A stretch of DNA of 64,000 bases from Hyphomicrobiales bacterium (GCA_016710435.1 JADJVV010000001.1:1014501-1078500); one strand, 5' to 3'; shown: positions 9,263 through 19,306, counted from the first letter of the stretch. The notes: generated by a model not told the origin, from the sequence alone. Program-made: numbers and translations.

Positions 9263-10402
9263 ATGGACACGATTGCACAGACCTTCCTGGCGGACATCGA
9301 ACGCTATCTCGCCTCCCGCAACATCGAAGCCTCGGCCTTCGGCAAGCAGGCCCTGGGTGACCCCAATTTCGTTTTTGACCTGAAGAAGGGCCGCTCGCCC
9401 TCCACCCGCACCATGGACAAGGTGCGCGCCTTCATGGCGGCACCCGCGGATTCTGCCGGTTTGTCTGCCACACCGGCTGCGTCCGCGCTCATTGCCTCGC
9501 CCGAGCGCCTCAGCCACCTTGAGCGGTTGGAAGCGGAATCGATCCACATCATCCGCGAAGTGGCCGCCGAGTGCGAAAAGCCGGTGATGCTCTATTCGAT
9601 CGGCAAGGACTCCGCCGTCATGCTGCATCTCGCCATGAAGGCCTTCTATCCTGCCAAGCCGCCCTTCCCGCTCATGCACGTGGATACGCGCTGGAAGTTC
9701 CGCGACATGTACGACCTCCGCGACAAGACCGCGGCCAGGCTGGGCATGGACCTGATCGTCCACGTGAACCCGGAAGGGATTGAAAAGGACATCAACCCCT
9801 TCGACCACGGCTCGGCCCTGCACACGCACATCATGAAGACGGAAGGCCTGAAGCAGGCACTCGACAAGTATGGCTTCGACGCCGCCTTCGGAGGCGCGCG
9901 CCGCGACGAGGAAAAGTCGCGCGCCAAGGAACGCATCTTCTCGTTCCGCGATTCGCGCCACCGCTGGGACCCGAAGAACCAGCGCCCGGAACTGTGGAAC
10001 ATCTACAACGCCCGCAAGAACAAGGGCGAATCGATCCGCGTCTTCCCGCTCTCCAACTGGACCGAGCTGGACATCTGGCAATACATCCACCGCGAGTCGA
10101 TCGAGATCGTGCCGCTTTATTTCGCCAAGGAACGTCCCATCGTATGGCGCGACGGCCAGATCATCATGGTTGATGATGACCGCATGCGCCTGCAACCCGG
10201 CGAAACACCGGAGATGCGCAAGGTCCGCTTCCGCACCCTCGGCTGCTATCCTCTGACCGGCGGCATCGACAGCGATGCCACGACACTCCTCGACATCATC
10301 GAGGAGATGCTCGTCACCACATCCTCGGAACGCCAGGGCCGCGTCATCGACAAAGACGCCTCCGCCTCCATGGAAAAGAAGAAGCAGGAAGGTTACTTCT
10401 GA
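9263..10402 (+). CDS. cysD: sulfate adenylyltransferase subunit 2 with N-terminal HTH-like extension
   Basis: 379 residues, against roughly 300 for ordinary CysD. Residues from about 82 ([16 protein letters not shown]) onward are canonical CysD, with the PP-loop [13 protein letters not shown] and the closing KKKQEGYF. With CysN it makes adenosine 5'-phosphosulfate from ATP and sulfate. Residues 1-58 are an additional helical domain with [19 protein letters not shown] and [10 protein letters not shown], which resembles small alphaproteobacterial XRE-like regulators. An Ala/Ser/Pro linker (59-80) joins the two. There is no internal ATG near residue 82, so the fusion looks genuine. The stop overlaps the cysNC start (TGATG). 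Confidence 0.9.
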   Translation: MDTIAQTFLADIERYLASRNIEASAFGKQALGDPNFVFDLKKGRSPSTRTMDKVRAFMAAPADSAGLSATPAASALIASPERLSHLERLEAESIHIIREVAAECEKPVMLYSIGKDSAVMLHLAMKAFYPAKPPFPLMHVDTRWKFRDMYDLRDKTAARLGMDLIVHVNPEGIEKDINPFDHGSALHTHIMKTEGLKQALDKYGFDAAFGGARRDEEKSRAKERIFSFRDSRHRWDPKNQRPELWNIYNARKNKGESIRVFPLSNWTELDIWQYIHRESIEIVPLYFAKERPIVWRDGQIIMVDDDRMRLQPGETPEMRKVRFRTLGCYPLTGGIDSDATTLLDIIEEMLVTTSSERQGRVIDKDASASMEKKKQEGYF

Positions 10403-12318
10403 TGACTGCCCAGACCGAAAAGACCCGCTTCATCGAATACACCGGCGGCGACGTCGAGGCCTATCTGCAGGCCCAGGAGCGCAAGGATATGTTGCGTTTC
10501 ATCACCTGTGGCTCCGTGGATGATGGCAAGTCCACACTCATCGGACGCCTGCTCTATGAATCGAAGATGCTCTTCGAGGATCAGCTCTCCGCCCTTGAAG
10601 CGGACTCGAAGAAACTCGGCACGCAGGGCGGCAATCTTGACTTCGCGCTGCTGGTCGATGGCCTTGCCGCCGAACGCGAACAAGGCATCACCATCGACGT
10701 GGCCTATCGCGCCTTCACGACAGCCCGCCGCAAGTTCATCGTTGCCGATACGCCGGGACACGAGCAATACACCCGCAACATGGCAACCGGCGCCTCCACC
10801 GCCGAACTCGCCATCATCCTCATCGATGCCCGCAAGGGCGTGCTGACCCAGACGCGCCGCCACACCTACATCTGCACCCTGCTCGGCATCCGCAAGCTTG
10901 TGGTCTGCGTCAACAAGATGGACCTCGTGAACTACAGCCGCGAGACCTTCGAGACGATTGAGGCCGACTATCGCGCTTTTGCGAAATCCGTCGGCGCGGG
11001 CGATATCACCGTGATCCCTGCCTCGGCTCTGGCAGGCGACAACATCATCGAGCGCTCGGCCAGGATGCCATGGTACCAGGGGCCGACACTCATGGCACAC
11101 CTGGAAACCGTGCCCGTGGGAGAGGACCTGCGTGGCCGTTCCTTCCGCATGCCGGTACAGTGGGTCTCGCGCCCCAACCAGAACTTCCGTGGATTTGCCG
11201 GAACGATTGCCGCCGGTACCGTGAAGCCGGGCGATACATTGAAGGTGCTGCCGTCAGGCCGGCAATCGACCGTCACGCGCATCGTGACCGCCGACGGTGA
11301 TCTCGACACCGGCATACCCGATCAGGCCGTGACGCTGACCCTTGCCGACGAAATCGACGTGAGCCGCGGCGACGTGCTTTGCGCCGCGGGTGATCCCGTG
11401 GAAGTCTCAGACCAGTTCGAGGTGCAGGTCCTGTGGATGGGCGACCAGGAAATGCTGCCCGGCCGTCCCTACCTCATCAAGTCCGGCACCAGGACGGTGA
11501 CGGGAACGCTCGACAAGCTGAAGTACAAGGTCAACGTCAACACCATGGAACACGTGGCGGCAACGAAGCTGTCGCTGAACGAAATTGCCGTGTGTGCGCT
11601 GGAACTCGATGGCCCGCTCGCCTTCGCGCCCTATGAGGACAACCGTGCCCTCGGTTCCTTCGTGATCATCGACCGCTTCACCAATGCCACCGTGGGCATG
11701 GGGCTCATTCACTTTGCGCTGCGCCGCGCCGCCAACATTCATTGGCAGGCCACCGACGTGAACAAGCTGTCGCGCGCCAGGCTGCTCAAGCAGAAGCCGG
11801 CCGTGCTGTGGTTCACCGGCTTGTCGGGGGCCGGAAAATCGACGATCGCCAACCTGGTGGAGAAGAAACTCCACGCCGATGGCCACCTCACCTATCTGCT
11901 TGATGGCGACAACGTGCGCCATGGCCTGAACCGCGACCTCGGCTTCACCGACGCGGACCGCGTGGAGAACATCCGCCGCGTGGCGGAAGTCGCCCGACTG
12001 ATGGCCGACGCGGGGTTGATCGTGCTCGTCTCGTTCATCTCGCCCTTCCGGGCCGAACGCCTGATGGCGCGCGAACGCATCGGCACGGAGGAATTCGTGG
12101 AGGTCTTCGTCGACACCAGCCTTGCCGAAGCCGAAAAACGTGACGTGAAGGGTCTCTACGCCAAGGCCCGCCGTGGCGAACTCAAGAACTTCACCGGCAT
12201 CACCTCGCCTTACGAAGCGCCCGAAAATGCGGAGGTGCGCATTGATACCGGCAGGACCAGTGCCCCTGACGCCGCGACGGAAATCGTCCGCTATCTCAAG
12301 TCATCAGGCCGCCTCTAG
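10402..12318 (+). CDS. cysNC: bifunctional sulfate adenylyltransferase subunit 1 / APS kinase
   Basis: 638 residues. The N-terminal part (about 1-440) is the CysN GTPase with the P-loop [26 protein letters not shown] and the NKMD motif, followed by beta-barrel domains. The C-terminal part (about 455-638) is CysC APS kinase with [11 protein letters not shown] and [15 protein letters not shown]. Together with CysD it converts sulfate to APS and then PAPS, for cysteine synthesis or sulfation. This NodQ-like fusion is common in rhizobia. It is translationally coupled to cysD by a one-base overlap. Nothing recognisable as a terminator follows. Confidence 0.95.
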   Translation: MTAQTEKTRFIEYTGGDVEAYLQAQERKDMLRFITCGSVDDGKSTLIGRLLYESKMLFEDQLSALEADSKKLGTQGGNLDFALLVDGLAAEREQGITIDVAYRAFTTARRKFIVADTPGHEQYTRNMATGASTAELAIILIDARKGVLTQTRRHTYICTLLGIRKLVVCVNKMDLVNYSRETFETIEADYRAFAKSVGAGDITVIPASALAGDNIIERSARMPWYQGPTLMAHLETVPVGEDLRGRSFRMPVQWVSRPNQNFRGFAGTIAAGTVKPGDTLKVLPSGRQSTVTRIVTADGDLDTGIPDQAVTLTLADEIDVSRGDVLCAAGDPVEVSDQFEVQVLWMGDQEMLPGRPYLIKSGTRTVTGTLDKLKYKVNVNTMEHVAATKLSLNEIAVCALELDGPLAFAPYEDNRALGSFVIIDRFTNATVGMGLIHFALRRAANIHWQATDVNKLSRARLLKQKPAVLWFTGLSGAGKSTIANLVEKKLHADGHLTYLLDGDNVRHGLNRDLGFTDADRVENIRRVAEVARLMADAGLIVLVSFISPFRAERLMARERIGTEEFVEVFVDTSLAEAEKRDVKGLYAKARRGELKNFTGITSPYEAPENAEVRIDTGRTSAPDAATEIVRYLKSSGRL

Positions 12319-12364
12319 GGACACAACGCCGTCACCGGGCGGAGGTCCGGGCAAGGCTGAATTG

Positions 12365-13576
12365 TCAGCTTCTCTTGAGGTGCTCTGCGATGGTCAGAGC
12401 TGCCTTGTGCGTGGCGATGCTGAAGGCAGGCGAGAGGAAGTCCGGCCACGACGACAGCTTCACCACCACCATGGCGTGGTCGTAGTTCACGTAGATCCAT
12501 TGCCCGAATACACCGCGCGCCATGAGGTTGCGCGCGCGTGAATCCTCGATCCAGCACATGTTGTGGTAGGCGCCCCCCGGCAGGGTCTCGGAGTACGGCG
12601 CACCGAAGATGGCATGATTGCCGTTGCGCGTGGTCTCTACCCAGGTGGCAGGAATGATGCCGCCGCCATTCTCGAGCAACAATTGCCCGAAGCGGCCATA
12701 GTCGCGGAGCGAGGCGTTCAGGCCGCCATCGGCCAGCGCATAGCCGGCGGGATCGACCGTGAAGGCCGCATTCTCCTCGGCGCCCATCTTCTGCCAGAGT
12801 TCATCCGAGAAAATCTGCGGCAGGCGCTTGCCCGTCACGCGTTCCATGCAGAAGGCCAGCAAGTCCGTTTCGATCGAACGGTAGACGAAGCGCGCGCCAT
12901 GGGGACGCTCGGTCTCCTTCAATCGCAGGATGACGTCGAAGACATGGGCGGGCCAGTCATATCCGGGGTCCGTGCCCGGCGGCGGCGGCTTCCAACCCGA
13001 CGCCACGTCAACCCAACCGATTTCCGAATAGGGGTCGGTGTAGTCCTCCGAGAAGCGCACACCGGTCGTCATGTCGAGTACCTGCTGCAACGTCGCGCCC
13101 TTCCAGCCCGTTCCCGCGAGTTCGGGAATGTAGTGCGTGACAGGCGCCGCGACATCGAGCAGCCCCTTGCCCACGAGAACGCCCGCAATCGCCCCTGTGA
13201 ACGATTTCGCCACCGATTGCGAGAGATGCAGCGTGCGCTCATCCATGCCGTTGAAATAGCGCTCGTGGACGATGGCTCCATCCTTGAGCACGAGAAATCC
13301 GTCCGTGTACGTATCATCGAGGAGCGTGGCGAGTGTCGTGGGCTCGCCACTTACGCCCGTCACCGCGAGCCCATCCAGGTCGCGCTCGCGGCGTTCGAAC
13401 ATGCGTGGAGCCCCACGCCCTCGCCACACCTCGGCGGTGGGAAGGATTTCGCGGATATGCTGGAAGGCCCAGCGGTTCCACGGCGGCCGGTCCCAATCGA
13501 TGCGCGGCGGAATGAGCGCCGGCGGCGATCCCTGCATGATGGCGGGCCGCGCCTCTGAATTCTTGTAGCTGGCCAT
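12365..13576 (-). CDS. serine hydrolase, beta-lactamase/transpeptidase fold
   Basis: 403 residues of the class C beta-lactamase-like family (Pfam Beta-lactamase). The nucleophile motif SxxK is seen as SQSVAKSFTG near residue 120, and YRSIETDLL supplies the YxN-like tyrosine. The similarity is to 6-aminohexanoate-dimer hydrolase and esterase-like members rather than resistance enzymes, so amide or ester hydrolysis is likely and the substrate unknown. No signal peptide is visible. The first ATG (13576) lies immediately behind the terminator of the Pot operon, and its ribosome site would be inside the terminator stem. The ATG at residue 14 is a possible alternative start. Confidence 0.78.
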   Translation of the reverse strand: MASYKNSEARPAIMQGSPPALIPPRIDWDRPPWNRWAFQHIREILPTAEVWRGRGAPRMFERRERDLDGLAVTGVSGEPTTLATLLDDTYTDGFLVLKDGAIVHERYFNGMDERTLHLSQSVAKSFTGAIAGVLVGKGLLDVAAPVTHYIPELAGTGWKGATLQQVLDMTTGVRFSEDYTDPYSEIGWVDVASGWKPPPPGTDPGYDWPAHVFDVILRLKETERPHGARFVYRSIETDLLAFCMERVTGKRLPQIFSDELWQKMGAEENAAFTVDPAGYALADGGLNASLRDYGRFGQLLLENGGGIIPATWVETTRNGNHAIFGAPYSETLPGGAYHNMCWIEDSRARNLMARGVFGQWIYVNYDHAMVVVKLSSWPDFLSPAFSIATHKAALTIAEHLKRS

Positions 13577-13579
13577 GTG

Positions 13580-13609
13580 AAAAAGCCCCCGCCGTCGCGG
13601 GCGGGGGCT
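13580..13609 (-). terminator. Rho-independent terminator of the polyamine operon
   Basis: Read on the minus strand, a 10-bp stem AGCCCCCGCC / GGCGGGGGCT with a 6-base loop is followed by a T tract (A residues at 13580-13584 on the plus strand). It stands 17 bases behind the stop of the substrate-binding protein gene. Confidence 0.85.
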
Positions 13610-13626
13610 CCTCTTGTCGATTGACG

Positions 13627-14661
13627 TTACTTCATCAGTTCCGTCCAGATCTTGGTGTAGATCTCGACTGCTTCCGGCGGGCAGGCCGTGGAGAACTCAT
13701 AATGGCCTTCCATTTCCTTGGGGATCACCAGTTCCGGTGCATCCCGCATGTCGGCCGGCATGAACTTGTCGGAACCCGCAATACCATTGCCGTAGCGCGC
13801 GAAGGCCGAGAGGCCCGCGGCATTTTCCGGGTCCATCACGAAGTTCTGGAAGAGCTTGGCGTTCTCCACATTCTTGGCGTCCTTCAGCACCGAGAGGTTG
13901 TCCATCCAGGTGGTGAAGCCTTCCGTGGGATAGCCATACTTGATGTCAGGGTTCTGCAGGCGCTGGCGCATGGCCGAACCGTTCCAGTCGCTGGTGGCGA
14001 GGTAGTCACCCTTCACCATCTTCTCGATGGTGGAGTATTCCATGGCGATCCAGTTCGGCTTGGCGTTGACCAGCGTGTCACGGGCCTTCTTCAGCACTTC
14101 CTTGTCCATGGAGCAGTGCTTGCCACCATTGTACTTGATGGCCGCATCGATCACGTCGTTCATTTCCGGAACAACGTTGACCTTGCCCTTCAGTTCGTCC
14201 GGCGTGTTGAAGATGATGCCCCAGGTGTTGATGTCGCCCTTGTACTTGTCGGTGCGCACCGAGATACCGACAGTGCCCCACTGCCACGGCACCGAGTAGT
14301 GGCGGCCATCATCGTAAGGCACGTGCACCCATTCCGGCGCCACGTTCTTGAAGTTTTCCATCTGGTCGGGGCGCGTTTCGAGCAGCAGGCCTTCGCTGAT
14401 CCAGATCGGCATGTAGTTGCCCGACGGCACCACCATGTCGAAGCCGTGGCCGCCGGCGCGCACCTTGGCCAGTGCCGTGTCGTTGGAGTCATAGTCCGTG
14501 ATGTTGACCTTGACCTTGTACTTGTCTTCGAACTTCTTCACCACCTCGGGGCTCGTGTAGTTGCCCCAGTTGTAGATGTTGAGTTCGCCATCGGCCTTGG
14601 CGGCACCCGAAAGCGCTACTGCCGCAGCGGCGGCAAGAAGCAGAGATTTGAGCAGTTTCAT
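13627..14661 (-). CDS. polyamine ABC transporter substrate-binding protein (PotD/PotF type)
   Basis: 344 residues with a signal peptide (MKLLKSLLLAAAAAVALSG, cleavage after AAKA). The mature start ELNIYNWGNYTSPEVV is the hallmark of the PotD/PotF family. It is the periplasmic receptor that binds putrescine or spermidine and delivers it to the membrane complex encoded just upstream. It is the last gene of the operon before the terminator at 13580-13609. The enzymes for acetylated and carbamoylated polyamines in the same operon support a polyamine ligand; which one cannot be decided. Confidence 0.9.
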   Translation of the reverse strand: MKLLKSLLLAAAAAVALSGAAKADGELNIYNWGNYTSPEVVKKFEDKYKVKVNITDYDSNDTALAKVRAGGHGFDMVVPSGNYMPIWISEGLLLETRPDQMENFKNVAPEWVHVPYDDGRHYSVPWQWGTVGISVRTDKYKGDINTWGIIFNTPDELKGKVNVVPEMNDVIDAAIKYNGGKHCSMDKEVLKKARDTLVNAKPNWIAMEYSTIEKMVKGDYLATSDWNGSAMRQRLQNPDIKYGYPTEGFTTWMDNLSVLKDAKNVENAKLFQNFVMDPENAAGLSAFARYGNGIAGSDKFMPADMRDAPELVIPKEMEGHYEFSTACPPEAVEIYTKIWTELMK

Positions 14662-14688
14662 CGAAAGTCTCCCTTGTGTTTGGTCGTG

Positions 14689-15501
14689 TCACGACTTCTT
14701 CCGGTTGAGGAAGAAGAAGATTGTCACCAGCACCAGCGACAGGCCGAGGAAGGCCGTCGAGATGGCGTTGATTTCGGGCGTCACGGAGCGGCGCAATTGC
14801 CCCAGCATGTAGGTGGGCAGCGTGTCCTGCCCCGCGGATTTGACGAATTCGGTAATGACGACGTCGTCGAGCGAGATGACGAAGGCCAGCATGAATCCCG
14901 CCAGCATGCCCGGCGAGAGCAGCGGCAGCGTCACCCGCCGGAAGGCATTCCACGGCGTGGCGTAAAGATCGGCCGCCGCCCGCTCCAGCGTCAGGTCCAT
15001 GTTTTCAAGCCGCGCCCGGATGGGAAGATAGGCAAAGGGAATGCAGAACGCCGTGTGCGCCGCAATCAGGTATCCCATGCCGCTGTAACCGGTCCACACC
15101 TTGATGCGCGAGAAGACGATCAGCAACGCAACAGCCGTCACGATTTCCGGAACCATCAGGGGCTGGTTGATGAAGGCATACTGGAAGGTGAGTCCGGGAT
15201 AGGGCGGCGTGCGTGTGGTGGCAATCGCGGCCATGGTGGCCGCCGTCGTGGCGATGATGGCCGCGGCCAGCGCCACGTAAAACGAGCGCAACGCTGCCTC
15301 CTGCACCGCCTCGTTCTGCCAGGCCGACTGGAACCATCGCAGCGAGAAGCCCTCCCACACGGCAACGGAAACGCCGGCGTTGAAAGCGTAGAACACGAGC
15401 GTGGCGATGGGCAGGTAGAGCATCGCGAAGCACAGCATGGCGATGGTGACGAAGCCCGGCTGCGAGCGGATGGAAAACGTCTTGCGCACCTTAGTGGCCA
15501 T
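14689..15501 (-). CDS. polyamine ABC transporter permease (PotC/PotI type)
   Basis: 270 residues with about six membrane helices. The EAA-loop motif (ERAAADLYATPWNAFRRVTLP) is the ATPase docking site. It forms half of the inner-membrane channel with the permease encoded upstream. The ATG at 15501 overlaps the upstream gene by 11 bases; the open frame extends further but only by unconserved residues. Confidence 0.9.
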   Translation of the reverse strand: MATKVRKTFSIRSQPGFVTIAMLCFAMLYLPIATLVFYAFNAGVSVAVWEGFSLRWFQSAWQNEAVQEAALRSFYVALAAAIIATTAATMAAIATTRTPPYPGLTFQYAFINQPLMVPEIVTAVALLIVFSRIKVWTGYSGMGYLIAAHTAFCIPFAYLPIRARLENMDLTLERAAADLYATPWNAFRRVTLPLLSPGMLAGFMLAFVISLDDVVITEFVKSAGQDTLPTYMLGQLRRSVTPEINAISTAFLGLSLVLVTIFFFLNRKKS

Positions 15502-16417
15502 GGCCGGACCCCGAGGCGTTGGCGTTGCGCACATAGAACAGCAGCGCGATGGTCACGATGAACATGAGCGTGATGGAGAGTGCCGATCCGAGCGGCCAGT
15601 TGCGCCCCTGCCCGAACTGCAATTCGATCAGGTTGCCGAGCATCATGCTCTTGCCGCCACCCAGAACACGGGGAATGACGTAAGCACCGAGCGCCGGAAT
15701 GAACACGAGGATGGAACCCGCCACGATGCCAGGCTTCACCATGGGAATGATGATCCGGCGGAGCACGCCAAAACGCGTGGCATAAAGGTCATAGCCCGCC
15801 TCAACCAACCGGAAGTCCAGCTTCTCCATGCTGGCGTAGATGGGCAGCACCATCAGCGGCAGATAGACATAGATCATGCCGAACAGCACCGCCCAGTCGG
15901 TGAACATGATCTGCACCGGCTGGTCAATGATGTGGAGCGCAATCAGCAGCGAATTGATGATGCCCTCGTTTCGCACCACCTCCTGCATGGCGAAGGTGCG
16001 GATGAGAATGTTGGTCCAGAACGGAATGGTGATGAGGAACAGCCAGATGTCGCGGCGGTTCTCGGGCCGCGTCGAGATGAAATAGGCCGTGGGAAAACCC
16101 AGGAACAATGTTGCGAGCGTGGTGATCAGCGAAAGCCGGACCGAGCGCCAGAAGATTTCCAGATGGGCGCTCGCCAGCGACAGCGTGTCATCGAAGATGT
16201 CGCGGTCGAACAGCACGTTGAGCCAGGCCTCGGAGGAGAATTGGCCGAACTTCACGTCGCCGTAGTCACCTTTCGCCATCAGGGAATAGAGCACCACCAC
16301 AAACAGCGGCCCGATGGCGGCAAAGAAGATGATGATGAGGGCAGGCGAGGTCAGCCACCACCTGTTGCGCACATCGGTGCGGCGGGCGGACTCGGCAATT
16401 CCGGCAGCATCCGTCAT
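15491..16417 (-). CDS. polyamine ABC transporter permease (PotB/PotH type)
   Basis: 308 residues. A cytoplasmic N-terminus of about 20 residues is followed by six predicted helices and an EAA loop (VEAGYDLYATRFGVLRRIIIP). The large first periplasmic loop between helices 1 and 2 (GDYGDVKFGQFSSEAWLN) is typical of PotB/PotH. It is the channel partner of the PotC/I-type gene. It starts three bases behind the ATPase gene, indicating tight co-transcription. Confidence 0.9.
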   Translation of the reverse strand: MTDAAGIAESARRTDVRNRWWLTSPALIIIFFAAIGPLFVVVLYSLMAKGDYGDVKFGQFSSEAWLNVLFDRDIFDDTLSLASAHLEIFWRSVRLSLITTLATLFLGFPTAYFISTRPENRRDIWLFLITIPFWTNILIRTFAMQEVVRNEGIINSLLIALHIIDQPVQIMFTDWAVLFGMIYVYLPLMVLPIYASMEKLDFRLVEAGYDLYATRFGVLRRIIIPMVKPGIVAGSILVFIPALGAYVIPRVLGGGKSMMLGNLIELQFGQGRNWPLGSALSITLMFIVTIALLFYVRNANASGSGHGH

Positions 16418-16420
16418 GGT

Positions 16421-17515
16421 TCAGTCCTTGAGGATGCGGGGCGTACCCGCGGCAACGGAAATGCCGGGCTTGTCGCCCCGCTTCACCTCGACACTGTCTC
16501 CCGCCGCGTTCTGTTGGCGCACGATGAAGGGCGCACCATCGTCGAGGCGAAGGTGCACATGGGTGTCGGTGCCGAAATAGACGATGTTTTCGACCGTCCC
16601 CCGGAAGTCGCCCTTGGAGGGCGCCACCAGCACGGCGTTTTCGGGCCGTACCACCACACTCACGTCTCCGCCGGAAACGCCACTCTCCGGAATTTCGGCC
16701 ACCAGCGTACCACCCGCCGACATCTCGAGCGTCACCTTGCCGGCCTTTTTGGTCTTCACCCTGCCCTTGAGGAAATTCGTTTCGCCGATGAAGTTTGCCA
16801 CGAAATGATCGATCGGGCGCACGTAGATGTCATGCGGACTTCCGATCTGCAGGATATTGCCCTTGCTCATCACCGCGATGCGGTCCGACATGGTGAGCGC
16901 TTCTTCCTGGTCGTGCGTCACGAAGATGAAGGTGATGCCTGTATCGTGTTGCAGGCGCTTCAGCTCGATCTGCATGTCCTTGCGCAGCTTGTAGTCGAGC
17001 GCCGAGAGCGGTTCGTCGAGGAGCAGCACGCGCGGCCGCGGTGCCAGGGCGCGGGCCAATGCCACGCGCTGCTGCTGGCCACCGGAGATCTGCGAGGTGC
17101 GGCGGTCGCGCAGGTCTTCCATGCGAACCAGCTTGAGCATCTCGGTGACGCGCTGGGATGTCTCAGCCTTCGGCTTTCCGAGCATTTCCAAACCGAAGGC
17201 AATGTTCTGTCCCACCGTCATGTGCGGGAATAGCGCATAGTTCTGGAACACCGTGTTCACGGGCCGCTTGTAGGGCGGAAGCAGGGCGATGTTCTCGCCA
17301 TGGAGCAGGATTTCGCCATCGGTGGGGAAGTCGAATCCGGCAATCAGGCGCAGCAACGTCGTCTTGCCGCAGCCGGACGGGCCAAGCAGCGTGAAGAACT
17401 CGTTCTCGCGAATGCTGACGGAAACATTGTCGAGAGCCCGGACTTCGTCCTGTCCCGCTCCCTTGAACACCTTGCTGACACCACGCGCATCAATGGCGCT
17501 TGCAGTTGAAGCCAA
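16421..17515 (-). CDS. polyamine ABC transporter ATP-binding protein (PotA/PotG type)
   Basis: 364 residues. It has Walker [10 protein letters not shown], the signature SGGQQQRVALARAL, Walker B LLLDEP, and a C-terminal TOBE_2 regulatory domain after residue 260. It powers the Pot permease. There is no usable ATG before residue 90, so the start must be non-canonical. The TTG at 17515 lies nine bases behind a strong GGGGAG ribosome site, so I chose it; a TTG at 17521 is the alternative. The open frame reaches 17575, but those residues are not family-like. A TTG start may keep expression low. Confidence 0.88.
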   Translation of the reverse strand: MASTASAIDARGVSKVFKGAGQDEVRALDNVSVSIRENEFFTLLGPSGCGKTTLLRLIAGFDFPTDGEILLHGENIALLPPYKRPVNTVFQNYALFPHMTVGQNIAFGLEMLGKPKAETSQRVTEMLKLVRMEDLRDRRTSQISGGQQQRVALARALAPRPRVLLLDEPLSALDYKLRKDMQIELKRLQHDTGITFIFVTHDQEEALTMSDRIAVMSKGNILQIGSPHDIYVRPIDHFVANFIGETNFLKGRVKTKKAGKVTLEMSAGGTLVAEIPESGVSGGDVSVVVRPENAVLVAPSKGDFRGTVENIVYFGTDTHVHLRLDDGAPFIVRQQNAAGDSVEVKRGDKPGISVAAGTPRILKD

Positions 17516-17609
17516 GATCAATGTCTCCCCTGGGTGCCTCTCGCGGGCACCTCGAAATACGATACTAGGCCGCAAGAGGCAGCCTTGCCAATGGGTTCAG
17601 TTTGTCCGC

Positions 17610-18353
17610 TCAGACGGACCAGCCGCCGTCGATATTGATGGCCTGCCCGGTGATGAAGGCGCTCTCGTCGCTCGCAAGATATACGACCAGCGCGGCAATT
17701 TCCGCGGCCGTGCCGAGGCGGCCCATGGGCTGGCGTGCCACGAAGGCCTTGTGCGCCGCTTCATAATCCCCCGTTGCGCGCATGCGGTCGTGCAACGAGG
17801 GCGTGTCCACTGTGCCGGGGCAGATGGCATTCACGCGGATTCCCTTGGCCAGATAATCAGCTGCCATGGCCTTGGTCATGCCGATCACTGCGGCTTTGCT
17901 GGTTCCGTAGAGGAAGCGGTTGGGAACGCCCTTCACCGACGAGGCCAGCGACGCCATGTTGATGACCGAGGCCTTGCCCTTCGCCAGCCAGCCCGGCGTG
18001 AAGGCCCGCATCATGCGGTAGTGCGCACGCACGTTCAGTTCGAAGGCAAAATCCCAATCCTTGTCGACCACGTCCATGATCGTCCCGGCATGCACATAGC
18101 CCGAGCAATTGAACAGCACATCGGGTGCATTGACCTTTGCGGCCAGCGCGTCCACATCGGCCTGCTGTGTCACGTCCAGGCGATGGATGGCGACCGTGGG
18201 CGACTCCTTGGCCAGGGCTTCGAGGGCTGGCACGTTGATATCCGTTGCAATGACCTTGGCCCCTTCTGCCACCATGGCCAGCACCGTGGCCCGGCCGATT
18301 CCCTGCGCCGCAGATGTCACCACTGCCGTTTTTCCAGCCAGCCGTCCGGTCAT
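17610..18353 (-). CDS. SDR-family oxidoreductase (BDH2-like)
   Basis: 247 residues, classical short-chain dehydrogenase. It has the cofactor motif TSAAQGIGRA, the NCSG motif (normally NNAG), catalytic Ser in MASLAS and the YGTSK Tyr/Lys pair; it ends in INIDGGWSV. It resembles the 3-hydroxybutyrate dehydrogenase type 2 and 2-keto-3-deoxy-L-fuconate dehydrogenase branch, which uses NAD+. The substrate is unknown. It lies inside the polyamine operon between the amidase and the transporter, so it may handle an aldehyde or alcohol from amine breakdown. The ATG at 18353 has an AAGGAACG ribosome site; a TTG six codons upstream is less likely. Confidence 0.82.
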   Translation of the reverse strand: MTGRLAGKTAVVTSAAQGIGRATVLAMVAEGAKVIATDINVPALEALAKESPTVAIHRLDVTQQADVDALAAKVNAPDVLFNCSGYVHAGTIMDVVDKDWDFAFELNVRAHYRMMRAFTPGWLAKGKASVINMASLASSVKGVPNRFLYGTSKAAVIGMTKAMAADYLAKGIRVNAICPGTVDTPSLHDRMRATGDYEAAHKAFVARQPMGRLGTAAEIAALVVYLASDESAFITGQAINIDGGWSV

Positions 18354-18418
18354 GTCTTTCGTTCCTTTCAAGGTCTCACAGCGTCTCTAGCCAATCCGGT
18401 GCAAGCCTGTCCATGCCA

Positions 18419-19306
18419 TCACACGGCCGCACTGCGGATGCGCCCATCCAGCGTCATCAGCGCCCCGTACATTTCCGGGCGGCGGTCGCGGAACAGGCCC
18501 CAGCTCTGGCGCAAGTCACGAATGAGATCGAGATCGAAAACCTGCAGCCGCACCCCTTCTTCCGTGCGATCCATTTCCTGCACCTTCTCGCCCTGATGAT
18601 CGGCGATGAAAGACCGGCCATAGAAAACGTCGCTCCGTCCATCGGGAGCCGTCTCCCGGCCGATGCGGTTGGAGGCCATGAGCGGCATGATGTTCGCTGC
18701 CGCATGCCCGCGCATGACGTTCTGCCAGTGGGTAGAGGAATCATATCCGGGATTGGGCGGCTCCGATCCGATAGCCGTGGGATAGAGCAGCAGTTCCGCG
18801 CCCATCAGGGCCATGGCGCGCGCCGTTTCGGGAAACCACTGGTCCCAGCAGATGCCGAGGCCGAGCTTGCCTGCCGCCGTGTCCCACACCTTGAAGCCCG
18901 TGTCGCCCGGCGAGAAATAGAATTTCTCCTGATAGCCCCGGCCATCGGGAATATGGCTCTTGCGATAATGGCCGAGCCGCTTCCCGTCCGCATCGACAAT
19001 GACGGTCGTGTTGTAATGCACCGCGTTGGCGCGCTCGAACACGCTCACTGGCAGCACCACGCCCAGTTCCCTGGCGAGCGCGGCAAATCGCGCCACGGTG
19101 CGGTGGCGGTCCAGTTCCTCGGCCTGTGCAATGAACCGCGCATGCTGCTCGATGCAGAAATAGTCACCGTCAAAAAGCTCCTGCAGCAGGATAAGGTGCG
19201 CCCCTTGTTTGGCCGCCGCACGCACCAGCGCCTCCGCCGCGTCGCAGTTTCTGGCCCAATCCTGCCGCGACGCCATCTGGGTGATGGCAACGGTGACGTT
19301 TCTCAT
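18419..19306 (-). CDS. aguB: N-carbamoylputrescine amidase
   Basis: 295 residues of the nitrilase superfamily. The Glu-Lys-Cys triad is seen as Glu43 in LLQELFDGDYF, Lys116 in HYRKSHIPD and Cys153 in GICWDQWFPE. The motif FCIEQH and the length match AguB, which hydrolyses N-carbamoylputrescine to putrescine, CO2 and ammonia in the arginine-agmatine route. The start codon overlaps the stop of the upstream flavoprotein gene by four bases (ATGA). No agmatine deiminase is in the window. The transporter and the acetylpolyamine amidohydrolase in the same operon fit a polyamine-scavenging role. Confidence 0.9.
   Translation of the reverse strand: MRNVTVAITQMASRQDWARNCDAAEALVRAAAKQGAHLILLQELFDGDYFCIEQHARFIAQAEELDRHRTVARFAALARELGVVLPVSVFERANAVHYNTTVIVDADGKRLGHYRKSHIPDGRGYQEKFYFSPGDTGFKVWDTAAGKLGLGICWDQWFPETARAMALMGAELLLYPTAIGSEPPNPGYDSSTHWQNVMRGHAAANIMPLMASNRIGRETAPDGRSDVFYGRSFIADHQGEKVQEMDRTEEGVRLQVFDLDLIRDLRQSWGLFRDRRPEMYGALMTLDGRIRSAAV

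Noticed and set aside
12365..13576. Beta-lactamase resistance gene
   Set aside because: The fold is right, but the sequence resembles the esterase/amide hydrolase branch and lacks a signal peptide.
13621..17233. Two long plus-strand open frames (about 600 codons each) over the Pot genes
   Set aside because: They mirror the transporter genes on the minus strand and have no recognisable motif; both are composition artefacts.
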